The notes under the pieces: model-generated
What the model saw: only the letters and a program-made list of their open reading frames with translations
What the model was told of the DNA's origin: nothing
The model's database searches: none
NCBI GenBank assembly: GCA_023053545.1
Contig: JAKZAN010000057.1
Location: 186,001-250,000, forward strand
DNA length: 64,000 nt
Source of the DNA: Lepidurus packardi
Taxonomy: Eukaryota; Arthropoda; Branchiopoda; Notostraca; Triopsidae
Direction of reading: 5' to 3'
Shown here: positions 1 to 11,168 of the stretch, piece after piece
Layout of the letters: each line of letters opens with the position of its first letter
Position numbering within the stretch: the first letter of the stretch is position 1
Program-made: the position numbers and the translations under genes

Positions 1-229
1 AGCTTTCGATTTTTCAACTTTCCTGCGATTACACAAAGTTATTTTATTCCTTAGCTATACCTTCAGCAAAAGTATAGACCTAATACATGAAACAGTGTAA
101 ATTCCCGAATACTTTTGTCGAAGAGGTCGGGGGCCGGATAAAAGCATCTCGGGGTCCGGATCTGACCGGCGGGCCGCCAGTTGGATAACCCTGCTCTACG
201 ACTTCCCCAGCTCTATACATACGTCAAGT

Positions 230-1060
230 TCAAAATCGACTTTCACTTCCACACACTCCGACTTTAAAGCCAACCTCACACAATAAAAAGCCAAGAAGTC
301 ATCAAAAGCCACCAAACTGTCTTCAAAACCCACTTCCTAAAATTCACTTAGCTAAACCATACCTTCTTTCCCATACCCTTACCATTAGGAACAAATTTAC
401 GCAATAATAATCAAGACAGAGCCACATAAACATAATTTAGCCTGAAAAACTATTTACAACTACCATTAAAACAAAACCCTGTATATTTTGAAATAAATTT
501 CGCTATACATTTCATACAATCCCCTCATTACAAACTACCGCTATAAAGGATAATCAAAATAAGAAGCACATACTACAAAGAAATATGGCCTGTCATATCT
601 AAACATAAAGAAATAATTATTTACCACTCTTCATATTAAATTTTCAAATTCATACAAAAGATGTTACATTTAAACCTTCTTTACGACAAACTTCAAGACT
701 AAACTTACGTCAAACAATGTTTCATACAAAAGCCTATTTTCTTTACTCGTCAACACTTCCATCACTTTCATCTCAATTAATCATATTTAGCATTAATAGC
801 AATTAATCCTACTTTTTCTCCTACTTCTCGACGGTATAAACCAGCGTAAATAAACAATTGATTAACACAATTACCCACTTCTCATTAAATACATAATTTC
901 AAGTTACTCGACTCCTTGAAATCAATATTCACATTTTCATGCAAAAAACACCCTTCCTAACTTTTATTATCTAACTACATCAAACTTAGATTTATTACTC
1001 ATATCATTTACACAATCAAAACTTCATCCAACTACAGCAGTCACAAAACGAGAAGCCCAT
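230..1060. other. G-poor non-coding stretch
   Basis: No coding frame is convincing here. The plus strand is strikingly poor in G (many 60-base lines have only two to five) while A, C and T are common. This is a strong strand bias rather than plain AT-richness. It lies just downstream of the dead transposase on the minus strand and may be the rest of that element, but no terminal repeats were found. Confidence 0.4.
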
Positions 1061-1131
1061 TTACTACTGCCATCTCCTGGCTTTTCCAGTTACACTCTTC
1101 TCGACCTCAACTTGCCCAGCTTACTCGACAG

Positions 1132-2211
1132 CTAGACCTGTCGTCTTGTTTCAGCATTAAGGTCCTCAAGAATGACTCTACCATTTACGGGTTCATCCAT
1201 AATGTACACACCCGTTGTCACACATTTTTGACAGGAGGAGTACCCGCCATGAGAGACAACGCCTTTCACTAATGCCGATGCGGGGGCGTCACATACAAAA
1301 GCTTCGATTCTAAAACCCAGCTTTAAACCATGAAAACAAAACCCGTCTCTTTCTAGAGTGTTTCATTCTTCGACAAAAGGTTTTAAAAAATCGTTAAAGT
1401 TAGTAGGTTTGCCGTTACCCGGGTATAACCCACACACGAAAGGTTTTACGCTAGGTAAATTAAAAATTTTTACCAAAATTGGCCAAAAGCATTCACTTGA
1501 ACTTTTCGACATGGGGAGGCCATCAACATTTACATGAAGACGAAGCATCTCCGGAATGTCGGAAGCCGGAAGCATGTTCAGAGCACGTGTCAAGCCCGTC
1601 GTCAATTTAAAGTGGTAGTACTTCCCGGGCGGGAGGTCCGTACTTTCGACTCGCCGGATCGTTTTCAAAATTGATCGATGATCGGAAGGTAAAAATGAAA
1701 AAGAAGGAACTTCTTGCAACGTTTTCAGTAATGCGTTCACATGTGTACGAGCAATAGCACAATTTATAGCCCAGGAAGCAATTTTGGAAAGCACCAATTG
1801 TTTTTCAGTCGGTCTCTCATCGTCATTTTCCTCAGTTTCTTCAATTTCGCCTTCACTTGGATTTTTTTCCGCCGGTCTCTCAGTGTCATCTTCCGAAGTT
1901 TCTTCACCTTCGCCTTCACTTGAACTTTCTTCCCTAGACGCTTCGGTAACGCTTTGCATAAACTCGTCCTTGTCATCACTACTTCCATAACTAAGCACTA
2001 CTTCAGTTGCGTTGGTATCCACATTAAAATTTTCCGATAATGGCAAAAGAGATTGTGCCGATGACTCACTATAAACTTGATCAGTTGAGTTCCGCCTTAA
2101 AGGTCTCAGATCGACACTCTTTGTATTTCTGAATAAGCTATCGTATTCCGCAGCCATTCTTCTTAGCAGTTGCCTTCGACCAACGTTTTCTTTTAATGCC
2201 CTTTTTGGCAT
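1132..2211 (-). pseudogene. Transposase pseudogene (tnp2/CACTA-like, N-terminal half)
   Basis: The reading frame starts at a good ATG, has a long acidic Ser/Glu linker, then a domain with the motifs 'HVNVDGLPMSKSSSECFWPI' and 'GLYPGNGKPTNFNDFLKPFV', which I associate with tnp2-like eukaryotic transposase proteins. The frame is stopped by TGA at 1363-1365, but the same frame continues with recognisable family sequence (DAPASALVKG, then HGGYSSCQKC) until a TAG at 1132-1134. Two in-frame stops and the lack of the downstream catalytic half show a decayed copy. The superfamily assignment (CACTA/EnSpm-like) is from memory of the motif and is uncertain; that this is a transposase-type protein is more secure. 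No terminal inverted repeats or target duplication were identified. Confidence 0.65.
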
Positions 2212-2990
2212 GGTCCCTAATTAATTACACGAAAAACAATTTACAAAATTTGCGTAAATACATACCACGACTAATCACATTATTCTTTATTAAATAATGA
2301 AAAGCTATACCTTTTCAGAATTATACGGTTAAGTTCAAACGAACTATACTTTCAACAAGTATGCACAATTCACTTCAATAAGGTGTAAGCGGACAGTTTC
2401 AGAAGAGTTTTCGTAACATATGTGGTTGCGAGTATGTTTGCATACAGCTAAAACCACTATACCTTCCCGACTGGCAACGTAGGTTTTTAGGGCTTAGTTC
2501 CACCTACAAGTTTGAACACAGATTCTGGGAAGATGTTGACAAACATCTCCTGAGAGGAAGATCTTGGGAAGATGTTTTAGGATCACGAACCTTTCATAGA
2601 AAGACGCGTCCTGGGATCAAGTGAGGCCTCATAATGACAATGGAATAAACGCCTTCCGCCAAGGTATGCTTTAATAAATATATGCCGAAGTTATGGTCGC
2701 CTTGGGAACTTGCCGTACAATTTTGCGTTGGTTGTCGTTTGTAGGGTCACGTTGTTTGGCTGCTCTGGACCCGGGACTTGGGGGTCCCTATGACCGATGA
2801 GGCCCGAGTTTATGCAAAATTCGCAAAGTAGGATCGTCAAAGGAAACCAGCTAATGGTATAATTAAGCAATCTTTCTGGGCAAGTGGTCCTTTTCCTTAC
2901 ACTACAGGGGGCTGGTCTCAGGTCACTCTGGTCAGGACAGAACATTTGTTTTTGTTTTAAATTTGTTTTAGATACACACAATTTTTATTA
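2212..2990. other. No gene recognised; short direct repeats
   Basis: Nothing codes convincingly. There is a short direct repeat of 'ctgggaagatgtt'-like sequence near 2525 and 2568, and several 'ctatac' motifs (near 2306, 2345 and 2458). A 96-codon minus-strand frame at 2691-2981 has no recognisable motif. Confidence 0.4.
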
Positions 2991-2994
2991 GCGC

Positions 2995-3067
2995 TGGTAC
3001 AAGGTTACGATGATAGGTATAAAAGTTTGGTACAAGCCAGGTCTGGGTATAGTATTACCCCAGACCT
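2995..3067 (+). promoter_or_regulatory. CRESS-virus replication origin: iterons, TATA box and nonanucleotide stem-loop
   Basis: A 9-bp perfect stem (3039-3047 with 3059-3067) presents an 11-base loop containing TAGTATTAC at 3050-3058, the nonanucleotide at which the Rep proteins of circovirus-like ssDNA viruses nick. Two direct copies of TGGTACAAG (2995-3003 and 3028-3036) lie just upstream, and a GGTAC-type core recurs inverted near 3078, as expected of Rep-binding iterons. A TATAAAA box sits at 3018-3024. The Rep-like start codon follows 24 bp downstream of the stem, the usual layout of such genomes. In a chromosome this is a fossil. Confidence 0.85.
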
Positions 3068-3090
3068 CTGTCCCAACGTACCACTGTGCC

Positions 3091-3260
3091 ATGGCTCAAT
3101 ACAGACGTTGGGTATATACTGACAACAACCCCACTGTGTCACTTCGTTATGTAGGGATGAGCTACAGGGTTTATGGTCGGGAAAAGGGTGAGTCCGGGAC
3201 TTTACATCACCTATAGCCGCGTTTGAGTTGTACAGTGTCGTTCCAAGTTTTCGAAATTTA
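3091..3260 (+). pseudogene. rep: Endogenous CRESS-virus Rep gene, 5' fragment
   Basis: The ATG has good context (gccATGG) and begins with 'MAQYRRWVYT', matching the rolling-circle motif I region of CRESS Rep endonucleases (usually RRWxFTxNN). A His-rich 'LHHL' at about residue 40, just before the stop, is where motif II (HLQG-type) is expected. There the frame breaks: a TAG at 3214-3216 and a shift, after which family-like sequence continues in another frame to about 3260. The gene is then cut by the left end of the Harbinger element; the remaining piece is near 11.3 kb. In viruses this protein nicks the origin and starts replication; here it cannot be made. Confidence 0.8.
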
Positions 3261-3462
3261 TGCTTAGAGCCGTTATATTTAGCTTCACTTGGCAAGTCGT
3301 CGTTGAAAGACAGAAGGGGATTAAAAAACGGCCTTTTAGCAAAGCGCAGCTTAACCACGCCTTTGTTACGCTCATCAGTCCTGTTTACATAACATATATG
3401 TTATTGATTTCTGTGTTCTTTTTTGTAGGGTATATTGTCACGGTTTATTTGAAAGGCTTATC

Positions 3463-4871
3463 ATGGAATTAAAAATAAAACTGTTACTAATCCAGTGCAT
3501 TAAGTTGCTTCTGGAATCTACAAGTAATATTGCCATGGTGTTACCAGTGTTGTTATTGTTTGATGAAGATGAAGAGTCCGTAAATATTTTGAGTACTTTA
3601 ATACAAAGCTCATCGGTTTCAATTTCCCCAACTATACAAGCCCGAATTAGTAATTTTGAAGAGGTCATTATTGCTCAGCTTTCCACGGTATATGTACTAA
3701 ATTCAACAAGCATCAGCGGTAATATTTTTGTATCGCAGATGCAGTTCAAGAGCCACTTCCGACTGGAACGTGCAACGTTTGATGAACTGTTTGATTCGCT
3801 TTCACGGAATGCAAACCTTTCGGCATTTTCCCCCCACGAGCACGAGTTGAAAACTCAAAAGCTTACAAGGTAGGACCTGGAATCGCCCCGGAAAACCCCC
3901 CATTAGATTGCGCAAAGGACTTCTAGTCACGATTTGGTATCTGGCCAATATGGAGTCAATGCGAGAAATTGCGAACGTATTTGGACTTTCAAAATATTCC
4001 GTATGTGTATCAGTTTCCCCATAAAAGAAATTATAAAATGCTTGTAGGTTCACTCATGTGTGCATCGGGTATGCTTGTTTTTATGTATCATTGTACAAGA
4101 GCACATTGCATGGCCAAAAACCCAATTGGATATTAATACCATAGAGCAAGGTTTTTTTCGTCGCGGTGGGTTTCCGAATGTGTTAGGGGCCATAGACGGA
4201 TCACACATCAATATCGTCTGTCCTGCTGATCAACAGGATTCATACTTAAATAGGAAGTGCGGGCATTCTATTGTCCTCCAGGGCATATGCGATTCAAATA
4301 AGGTTTTCCTTGACGTGTTTGTCGGATTTCCAGGTATGTAGTCTTCTAAAATGTCCATTTCAAACTTTATTATATATATTACTTTATTATAGGTTCTGCG
4401 CACGATGCCCGCGTGCTGAGAAACTCGGCTATTTATCGAAAAACTGTTGCTGACTCAAAATCCAATTTTCCTAATGACAAATACCACATTTTGGGGGATT
4501 CGGCTTATCCTATCATGCCTTGGTTAATTGTACCGTATAAGAAGCCTCCTGGAGGAGTGTTAACAAGGCAGCAGAAAAAGTTTAACTTCGTACATTCACA
4601 ACATCGAGTTCCGATAGAACACGCATTCGGTTTACTGAAAGGTCGGTGGCGAAAACTTTTACGCGTTGATACTCAAATTAAATTTATACCATATGTTGTG
4701 ACCGCGTGCTGCATTTTGCATAATTTCTGCCAAAAACGCAAGGATCACATAAGTTGTGATGAGACGGTTGCAATGAATGATGAAGAAATTGATTGCCCGC
4801 CAGGTGTGGTAAACCCACGAGCTGCTGTGCAGAAGCGAGACCGCTTAGCAAGAGAACTAGCTGGTGCTTAA
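3463..4871 (+). pseudogene. Harbinger transposase (HARBI1-like, DDE_Tnp_4), probably broken
   Basis: Exon-like blocks lie at 3463-3870, about 3880-4000, 4048-4334 and 4392-4871. The catalytic core is clear: 'GFPNVLGAIDGSHI' (first Asp), 'HILGDSAYP' (second Asp) and 'RVPIEHAFGLLKGRW' (Glu), with the usual helix-turn-helix stretch 'YLANMESMREIANVFGLS' upstream. GT-AG introns near 3996-4047 and 4335-4391 are credible. Between the first two blocks the frame changes around 3870-3905; only a 37-base intron could mend it, so a frameshift is more likely. The C-terminus (VNPRAAVQKRDRLARELA) is typical of the family. It would cut and paste the element with the help of the MADF partner. Confidence 0.8.
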
Positions 4872-5578
4872 CCAGCTACTTCCTTGACACGAATTTTTTG
4901 TTTGTTTTGAAGTTACCTCTGTTCCTTCTATATCTTTTAGAGCGTTTTGTTTCCTTTGTTGAAGTCGAGTTTTGGGAACGGAAATCAGTAAGAAAGCAAA
5001 TCCCAAGGTGTAGATTTCATAAGCATACGTATTTTTTTTAAAGTAGTTGTAAGCCAGTTTACGTATTTTCTCTTATCTTCCAAAGTGCATCAATATAAGC
5101 TAATTTGGCTCAATTTATACTCGAACGCTTTAGCACGAAAAATTAATCTAAAGGCGTGGATTATTGTAAATAAAATGGGCGAAATAAACAGACTAGATAG
5201 TGTGAAGTTAAATATGAAGTACCTTCATATTGTATGTTTTGAGAAACGAACATTCATTTTTACATATTCTTGGTTTTATCAAAATATGTGATTATTCCAG
5301 CAACTACTGAAATTGTAACATCTGCAGAACACATTTTTTGTTTTGAAAACACGAACAAGAGAGACGAGTATGAGGTTACACATTAATACATTGTTGGTCA
5401 AACACGGCAGTAATTCAATCACAGTTACTGAAACTTATAAAATTTTTGGCACAAACTTTTGGCTGGAGTAAATGAACTAGAGGAAAGATTTTTTCCGCTA
5501 AGATCTGATTTTCTTAATAGATTCGTAGGTTACAAAAACAGGAACGTTATGTTGGAAGCTGCATAAGATTAGTGCCAT
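4872..5578. other. Convergent spacer inside the Harbinger element
   Basis: AT-rich DNA between the 3' ends of the transposase and MADF genes. No coding frame or RNA gene was recognised. Confidence 0.4.
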
Positions 5579-6603
5579 TTAGTGGTCTGAATCATCAGAC
5601 GATTGTGAACGACGGTGACGCTTGCGTCTCCGTTCCTCCCGTTCTTTTTCACCAGCTAGACGTTCTTGTTCTACAGCTAAAAAACTCTTTAATACATCCA
5701 CTAGCTCTTTCCCCGTTTTCTTGCTTTGCTTAGCGTTCTTCTTTAAAATTTGGAGGGCATCACGTCGAAAAGACGACGTTTCTGAAAAGCGTTCTGCTAC
5801 ACGAGCTTCTGTTTCGTCTATAGCCTTCAAAGTTTCTTGTAGTCCAGCACGCCGTTCACGTTTGGCACTGGATTTCTTCAATGTAGGAATAGCTTTAGAA
5901 GAAGTGTTAAACTCTTCCCAAGGATCTACTTGTAAGACTTCATCGAAAGTTTTCGTGTTTCTCGCTGATGAGTTAAGTTCAGCGGCAATACTCTCAAGTT
6001 GGTGGGGCTCACTACTATCGAATAAATTTACCGGATTCACACTATGCTCTGCCTGTAATATATCGTGAACTCGGTCAAAAAATTCAGGTTTTTTCTTGGG
6101 TGCAGCACCCGTTGTCTTGGAATTATCCATCCAGATCTTGTATCCAGTTTTTAGATTGTTCCACGTGTTTGTGCATTTACGTTTTGGATCTTTGCCTAAA
6201 TTGATGTCTAAGTCCAGCATCTCTTGTGCGATCTCAGCAAAAACAGATTTGCCTGTTTGTTTTTTTCCTTTCAGTGCCTGTTGAACAGAAGGCCTAGCAA
6301 TGATATTTAAAAAAATTGTCGTGGCTGCGTCATCTAATTCTTTAAGGGAGCTAGATGTCCACCTTTCTTCCCAAGCTACAAAAGTCTGTCGGCTTTCTTC
6401 ATTCTGTTGAAGGAAAAACACGTTCAAATTTGCAGCTGACGAAATGCTTCAATTGTCACATTTACCTGACTGCCACTTAAGAAAACTACTTCTGTTTCTT
6501 CTAATCCTGCTTGAACACTTGGTGGACCTACTTCTACTACAGGAACTAAATGCTCTAATTGTAGGGCCCGGACCAAAGCCATTGACAAATATTTCTTTTC
6601 CAT
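5579..6603 (-). CDS. MADF/Myb-like accessory protein of the Harbinger element
   Basis: Two exons, 6466-6603 and 5579-6403, join in phase across a 62-base intron (GTAAAT...ACAG) to give about 320 residues. The centre has an MADF/Myb-SANT pattern ('WTSSSLKELDDAA', 'KCTNTWNNLKTGYKIW'), the DNA-binding second protein that PIF/Harbinger transposases need for nuclear import and end recognition. The C-terminus is a charged coiled coil ending in an Arg/Ser/Asp tail. The frame is intact, unlike that of its partner transposase. The ATG at 6603 is only about 45 bp from the ISL2EU end, so that insertion may have separated this gene from its promoter. Confidence 0.75.
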
Positions 6604-6801
6604 CTAATAACTAAAATTTAATAAATACGTTTTTAGTTATAAGTAATAGAGAACTTGCCAAATTCACTAGTGACATCTAGTGATGTTTACATAAACTAAC
6701 CGCCGCCATTAGACGCGACTTTTTCGCTGTTCTCACTTTCCCTAGACCTGCGGTGGTGAGTTCCGTTTTCTTTGTTATAATAAATAAGTTTTCAAAATTC
6801 A

Positions 6802-8623
6802 ATGGCCGAAAATATTAGTGAAACTTGGTGTAAAAATATAGAGAAGCTACCAAAGCTAACTGAGAAACTTATTCAGCAATATTTTGAGCAACAGACTACA
6901 TCAGCCAGGCATTATAATCGAAGTGAACTTTTCCTAAACGAGCACTACGTGACGGACGTGGAAACTCAACTTCTTCCTTGTGGCAATCAAATTCGCGTTA
7001 GAGCCAGATGCAACAGAAGTTTCAGGAAAAACGATGCTCCTCATCGGGTGGAACTTCTATTTAGAACATCGGTATGTTGTATTTCGTGGCAAGATGCCAT
7101 AGTTTTTTTTTCGATTTAATAGAGGCTTGAGCATAGCTCGTTGCCTCGTCTTTATATTGATTATTATTATTTTTGTTTTACATAGGCTTTTGTACCAGGT
7201 GATGCCATAGTTTCTGTAAGCTGTTCTTGCACAGTTGGGAGTCCTGGGTACTGTAACCACGCGATAGCCACCTTAAAACTTTTACACGTTTATCAGAAAG
7301 AAGGTTTTACAGAGGTTCCTCCAGAAATTTCATGCACCAGTAAGCCACAGCAGTGGGGCCGGTCTCGAACCCGGAATGAATTTTCGTTCAGGCTTACAGA
7401 TGAAAGCCACGGCGAGTGTAATGCTTTCCAGCCTTGTAAGAAGCCTCGGTTCGACGCGGAACACAAGAATGCTGTTGATGAGCTTTCTCGATCGTTTGAA
7501 CGGAAGAACAAGCATATTGCCAGACTCCTTAGGAGTGGGACTTCAATTGCTTCGTCTTCGGGGAAATTGACTCGTCTCGGTGAGGTACCTGGGCAGTCAA
7601 CCCTCGTATTTCAACTTAATACCAACGAGTCAGAGTATGACGTAAGTTTGCCTAACACAAGTTTAAGTCTTCATGTTCATTTACGTATTTATGTTCTAGG
7701 TGGAAACAAATATTCAACAAACAGTATCCCTCCTTCGCTCGAAGCTACCTGAGAAATCGTGGTGCGGATTTGCAATGAATGTCCCTGAAGTTAATAAGCA
7801 CTTGCCAAAGAACACCTTGGATACTGAATTGCTTAAAAAGCTTCAACTAGACATGTCGAAATCCAAATTTATTGAGAAGAACAGTCGCGCACAATCGAAG
7901 AGTGCAATGTGGAAACAGGAACGTGCATTCAGGTACAGTTTTAGTAGCTCAGTAACTGGAACAAACTCATTTGAATAAAGTATTTTTCAATTTTACAGGG
8001 TAACGGCCAGTACTTTCGGCCAGATCGTCAAACGTTCATCTCCGTGGACATTGCAAGGAATCAAAAACGTGCTAGAAAGCCGGGACCTTTCCAACCTCCG
8101 GCAGATTACACATGGGCAAAAATTTGAATCCGTAGCTGCAACTCGCTATCAGAGTTCCATGCACCACCTTGGACACCAGATTACAGCACATTTATGTGGC
8201 CTTGTAATAGACCCCAACCGGTATTGGCTGGCTGCTAGTCCGGACCGACGTGTATTTGATCCAACTGAAAATGACCCCGAGGGTCTTGCAGAATTCAAGT
8301 GCCCCTATTCTTTAAGGAATCAAACTGCCAAAGAATGTCTTTCGACTGCAAATTTCTACGTGCAATTCGTTGATGGTACACCTAGGCTGAACCGGTCACA
8401 CGAATATTACTGGCAAGTTATGGGCCAAATGGCCTTAACTGGTTTGAAGTGGTGCGATTTTGTTGTTTTTACGTATAAAGGATTGATTATTGAGCGCATT
8501 AGATTTGATCCTGTTAAATGGAATGAAATGTCACAAAAACTGAACCTATTCTATTTCTCTTATGCACTGCCGTTTTATTCCAAAAGTAATGTTTTGAAGC
8601 CTTCATCCAAACTTAATACTTAA
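6802..8623 (+). CDS. SWIM zinc-finger / YqaJ-type recombinase nuclease of the ISL2EU element
   Basis: Four exons, 6802-7071, 7186-7641, 7700-7932 and 7999-8623, all with GT-AG borders and consistent phases, give 527 residues. Around residues 97-115 a SWIM-like finger is seen ('CSCTVGSPGYCNHAIA', CxC...CxH). The C-terminal third (from 'RVTASTFGQIV') is a YqaJ viral recombinase/PD-(D/E)XK exonuclease: 'GQKFESVAATRYQ', 'WLAASPDRRV' with the metal-binding Asp, and 'LAEFKCPYS' with the ExK pair, then 'YYWQVMGQMALTG'. The related lambda-type enzymes degrade DNA from ends to support recombination; its task in transposition is not settled. All catalytic residues are present and no break was seen. Confidence 0.8.
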
Positions 8624-8730
8624 GTCATATTTATAAGAAATTGCTAGTACGTAAACACCGAAGTCTATTACAAGTTTGTAAAATAAAGTCAAGTTTGCTA
8701 GAAATAAATGGTGAATTTAATTCACATAGT

Positions 8731-10756
8731 TCAAGAATCAGAATCCGAGTCATTACAACTCTCTTCGGAAATATACATCACGGGCTCGAGAGGGTCTTCT
8801 ACAGTTGCATTAATAATGGGAGTTTGGAAATTTGACAAAATAACACATACAGTCCAAATTTGATTAGCAAGACTTCTTAAAGAGTGTGGAATAACTTGCG
8901 AGAGAATTCTATAGCTCTTTATCCTCGCAATTCGTCTTTCGACGTGCACTCTAAGAGAAGCAATTTCCTGTGTCGCTTGAACTTCTTCCCTGCTAAACTG
9001 GCGGTCCCCACGCTTAAACGGGGGAATATTGAGGGAGACACCATTTGGCAGCATCTTTTTGATATTAAATCCCTTGTCTGCCATTATTGAATCTCCATCT
9101 TCATAAGCCTGGTTTAAAATTCCACAACGCCTCGTGATTTCCTCATCGCTAATGGATCCAGAATAAAGTGCAGAAACAAATGTGACAAAACCATTTGGGG
9201 CAATACCAATAAGACCTTTAAAGGTATGTGTCCCCTTGTAGTGAGAATAGAGGCCCGTTTTCAGCATAAAGGAACCAGGACTTTCGCACTTAAGCTCCGT
9301 ACAGTCGATGATGACCCTTGTAGATGGGTACTTTTCTTGAAAATCCTCTGGCATTGTTTCTGTTATGTACTCCTTGGAGGGCCACAGCTGTAAGCATCCA
9401 AGTCGGAAATACATAAAATTGCTCCAACTAGCGAATATTCTGCTGACCGTGGAAACGCTGACTTGAAATCTGTGTGCTAAATCTAGCTCCAGAAGATTCA
9501 ATCGCAGTCGACATAACACCATCAAAAATTGGTCGACGGCTTTCAATTTTTGTGGTCGCCCTCGTCTTGTCGGTAGTGCATTCAAGTTGGTACTAACAGG
9601 TCCGCGCCATTGTATAATATTTTCGCAATTATCTCCTGGGTCCAAGTAGCGATATAAGGCACAAAACTCATCCTCGGTCTCCATACCCGTGTAGAGTTTC
9701 ATCAAGGTGGGGTTCTTACGGATACTGTCGAATGACATCTTACTGTTCTTAAGTTGTTGTACTTCGTCGCGGGACGATTTTAGTGCTCGCTGTGATTCCT
9801 CAAGCGAGACCTTCAACGCCGCAGTTTCAGTTTCAGCTAATTTCCTCTTTTGCTTCTCCTTTTCAAGACTGTACAGCAATTCATACTTCTCTTTTTCAAT
9901 ATTTTCCAGTTTCGAAAGAAGCTCTTCAACTGTTTGTAAGGGTTGCCTCTTTTCTTGAACGCTAGCTGTTTGTGGCAAGTCAATGCCTGATTCGTAAGCC
10001 AATAAGTCGCATTGTTCTTCAAAATTGTGAGCTTCATCTGGAACACAGGTGACATTTATGCTTGATAACTCCTGTTCCCGTTCTGTACGTGCCACGTGCT
10101 GATGTTCCGTATTTTGAGACTCGTTTGCTATTTGTGGTGAGTTGCAGATTGGTTCGTCCGAGGATAAAGTGACCAGACTTTGTCCGTTTAGAGCTTCATT
10201 TGGGGTGTAAAGTTGAGTTTCGGCAGGCTCCGAATGTAAATGCGGAGATTGAATCTGTAACAGTTCGCTGGACGGTTGGGATTCAAACACAGGTTTGCTC
10301 GCCGAAAGTTTGTTTTCTTCAATAATGTTGGCAGCTTCCTCTTGATCAGGAGTAAAAGTTTTCGCTGGTGATTTGTGTTCTTTGCGAGGTTTCCTTTGTT
10401 TCGGCTTAGGTTTAAATTCCAATACAGACGGTAGAACACCAGTTTTCAGCTGACGTCTTCCCGATGGAGGGTCGCAACAGTAGAAATCCTCGGTGTTGTA
10501 ATGTTTCGAACAAATAACAGTGTTTTTGGTAACCTGTTCGACAGTAAAATCCAACGTTTTAAAAATAAACAAAAAGAAGGCAAACACGTTCATTTACTTT
10601 TATGTTTAGCCCAAGATCTCGCTTAATACGGGATGTTAATTGCTTTAATAACGTTGGTTCCTTCGGTAACTTGTGGAAAGATATTTTCGGTCCATCACTC
10701 AATTTGTAAGATTTTCCTGTTTCTTCCGTGCAGGAAGGAACACAACAGCTCGGCAT
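8731..10756 (-). CDS. THAP-domain DDE transposase of the ISL2EU element
   Basis: Exon 1 is 10598-10756 and exon 2 is 8731-10533, joined in phase 0, for 653 residues. The N-terminus is a THAP finger (MPSCCVPSC ... ICSKHY, C2CH). A Pro/Glu-rich region, a coiled coil near 'EELLSKLENIEKEKYELL', and a helix-turn-helix ('DLAHRFQVSVSTVSRIF') follow. The DDE core shows 'VIIDCTELKCESP' (first Asp), 'SIMADKGFNIKKMLP' (second Asp) and 'RVHVERRIARIKSYRIL' (Glu). No stop or shift interrupts it, so it may still be active. It runs convergent with the nuclease gene and its start lies about 190 bp from the element's right end. Confidence 0.85.
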
Positions 10757-11139
10757 TTCAGTTGTTTTTGTTTAATTATCTAAACTAGTTCATAAGAAAC
10801 TTATATTAAGATAAATAAGCACGTAAATTACCAATTTGAGGCAAGATTGTGTTGGTCCTATTTGTTTGTTTACCTTCCAGAAAATCGCGTCTAATGGCGG
10901 ATTTCGCACGTTTTAGTCGATAGAGGGCGAATTTGGCAAGTTCTCTATACCATTTAAATTTCGAAACACATGCGAGTCCTCGTCATCAACCACACGGCCA
11001 ATATATTCCATATTAGAGGCTATTTTAATTAAACAGAAAACACAACAACAACATGCACTGAAGCACTAGAGCGCGAAGGGGCGGGGCAACGACGAGCCGA
11101 ACTTCCCGAAAAAGGTAGTTCCTTAAATTTCCCTAACTT

Positions 11140-11168
11140 GCCAAGTCGTCGTTGAACGACGACTTGGC
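11140..11168. repeat. Perfect hairpin in Harbinger right subterminal region
   Basis: Two 14-base arms around one central G. The half-site (ccaagtcgtcgtt) also appears near the left end of the element at about 3291. Around it, three loose copies of 'caaataaaac' (about 11173, 11206 and 11264) form a subterminal repeat set, as transposase-binding sites often do. Confidence 0.6.

Larger units (their letters stand above)
6649..10945. mobile_element. ISL2EU-type DNA transposon
   Basis: Inverted ends: GAGAACTTGCCAAATTC at 6649 and its complement ending at 10945, each followed inward by a second shared block (ccgccattagacgcga at about 6703 and its complement near 10885). Both ends are bordered by TA (6647-6648 and 10946-10947), a plausible 2-bp target duplication. 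Inside are two intact, convergent genes: a SWIM/YqaJ nuclease (plus) and a THAP-DDE transposase (minus). This two-protein set is what I recall for the ISL2EU group related to IS5/PIF; the name rests on memory, while the ends and genes are seen directly. Confidence 0.75.

Noticed and set aside
54..84. Small 'ctatac ... gtatag' inverted motifs near 54-84 and 2305-2460 as transposon ends
   Set aside because: Arms of only six bases, orientation inconsistent, and no target duplication; the similarity to the MITE ends at 27679 stops after about nine bases.
1741..1990. Three overlapping frames over the acidic repeat of the dead transposase
   Set aside because: All come from the same Glu/Ser-rich low-complexity stretch read in other frames.
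2691..2981. A 96-codon minus-strand frame upstream of the viral origin, as a possible capsid gene
   Set aside because: Position suits a CRESS capsid gene, but it has no basic N-terminus and no resemblance I could name.
9707..9965. Plus-strand Ser/Phe-rich frames over the THAP-DDE transposase
   Set aside because: They are antisense shadows of the coiled-coil part of the transposase.
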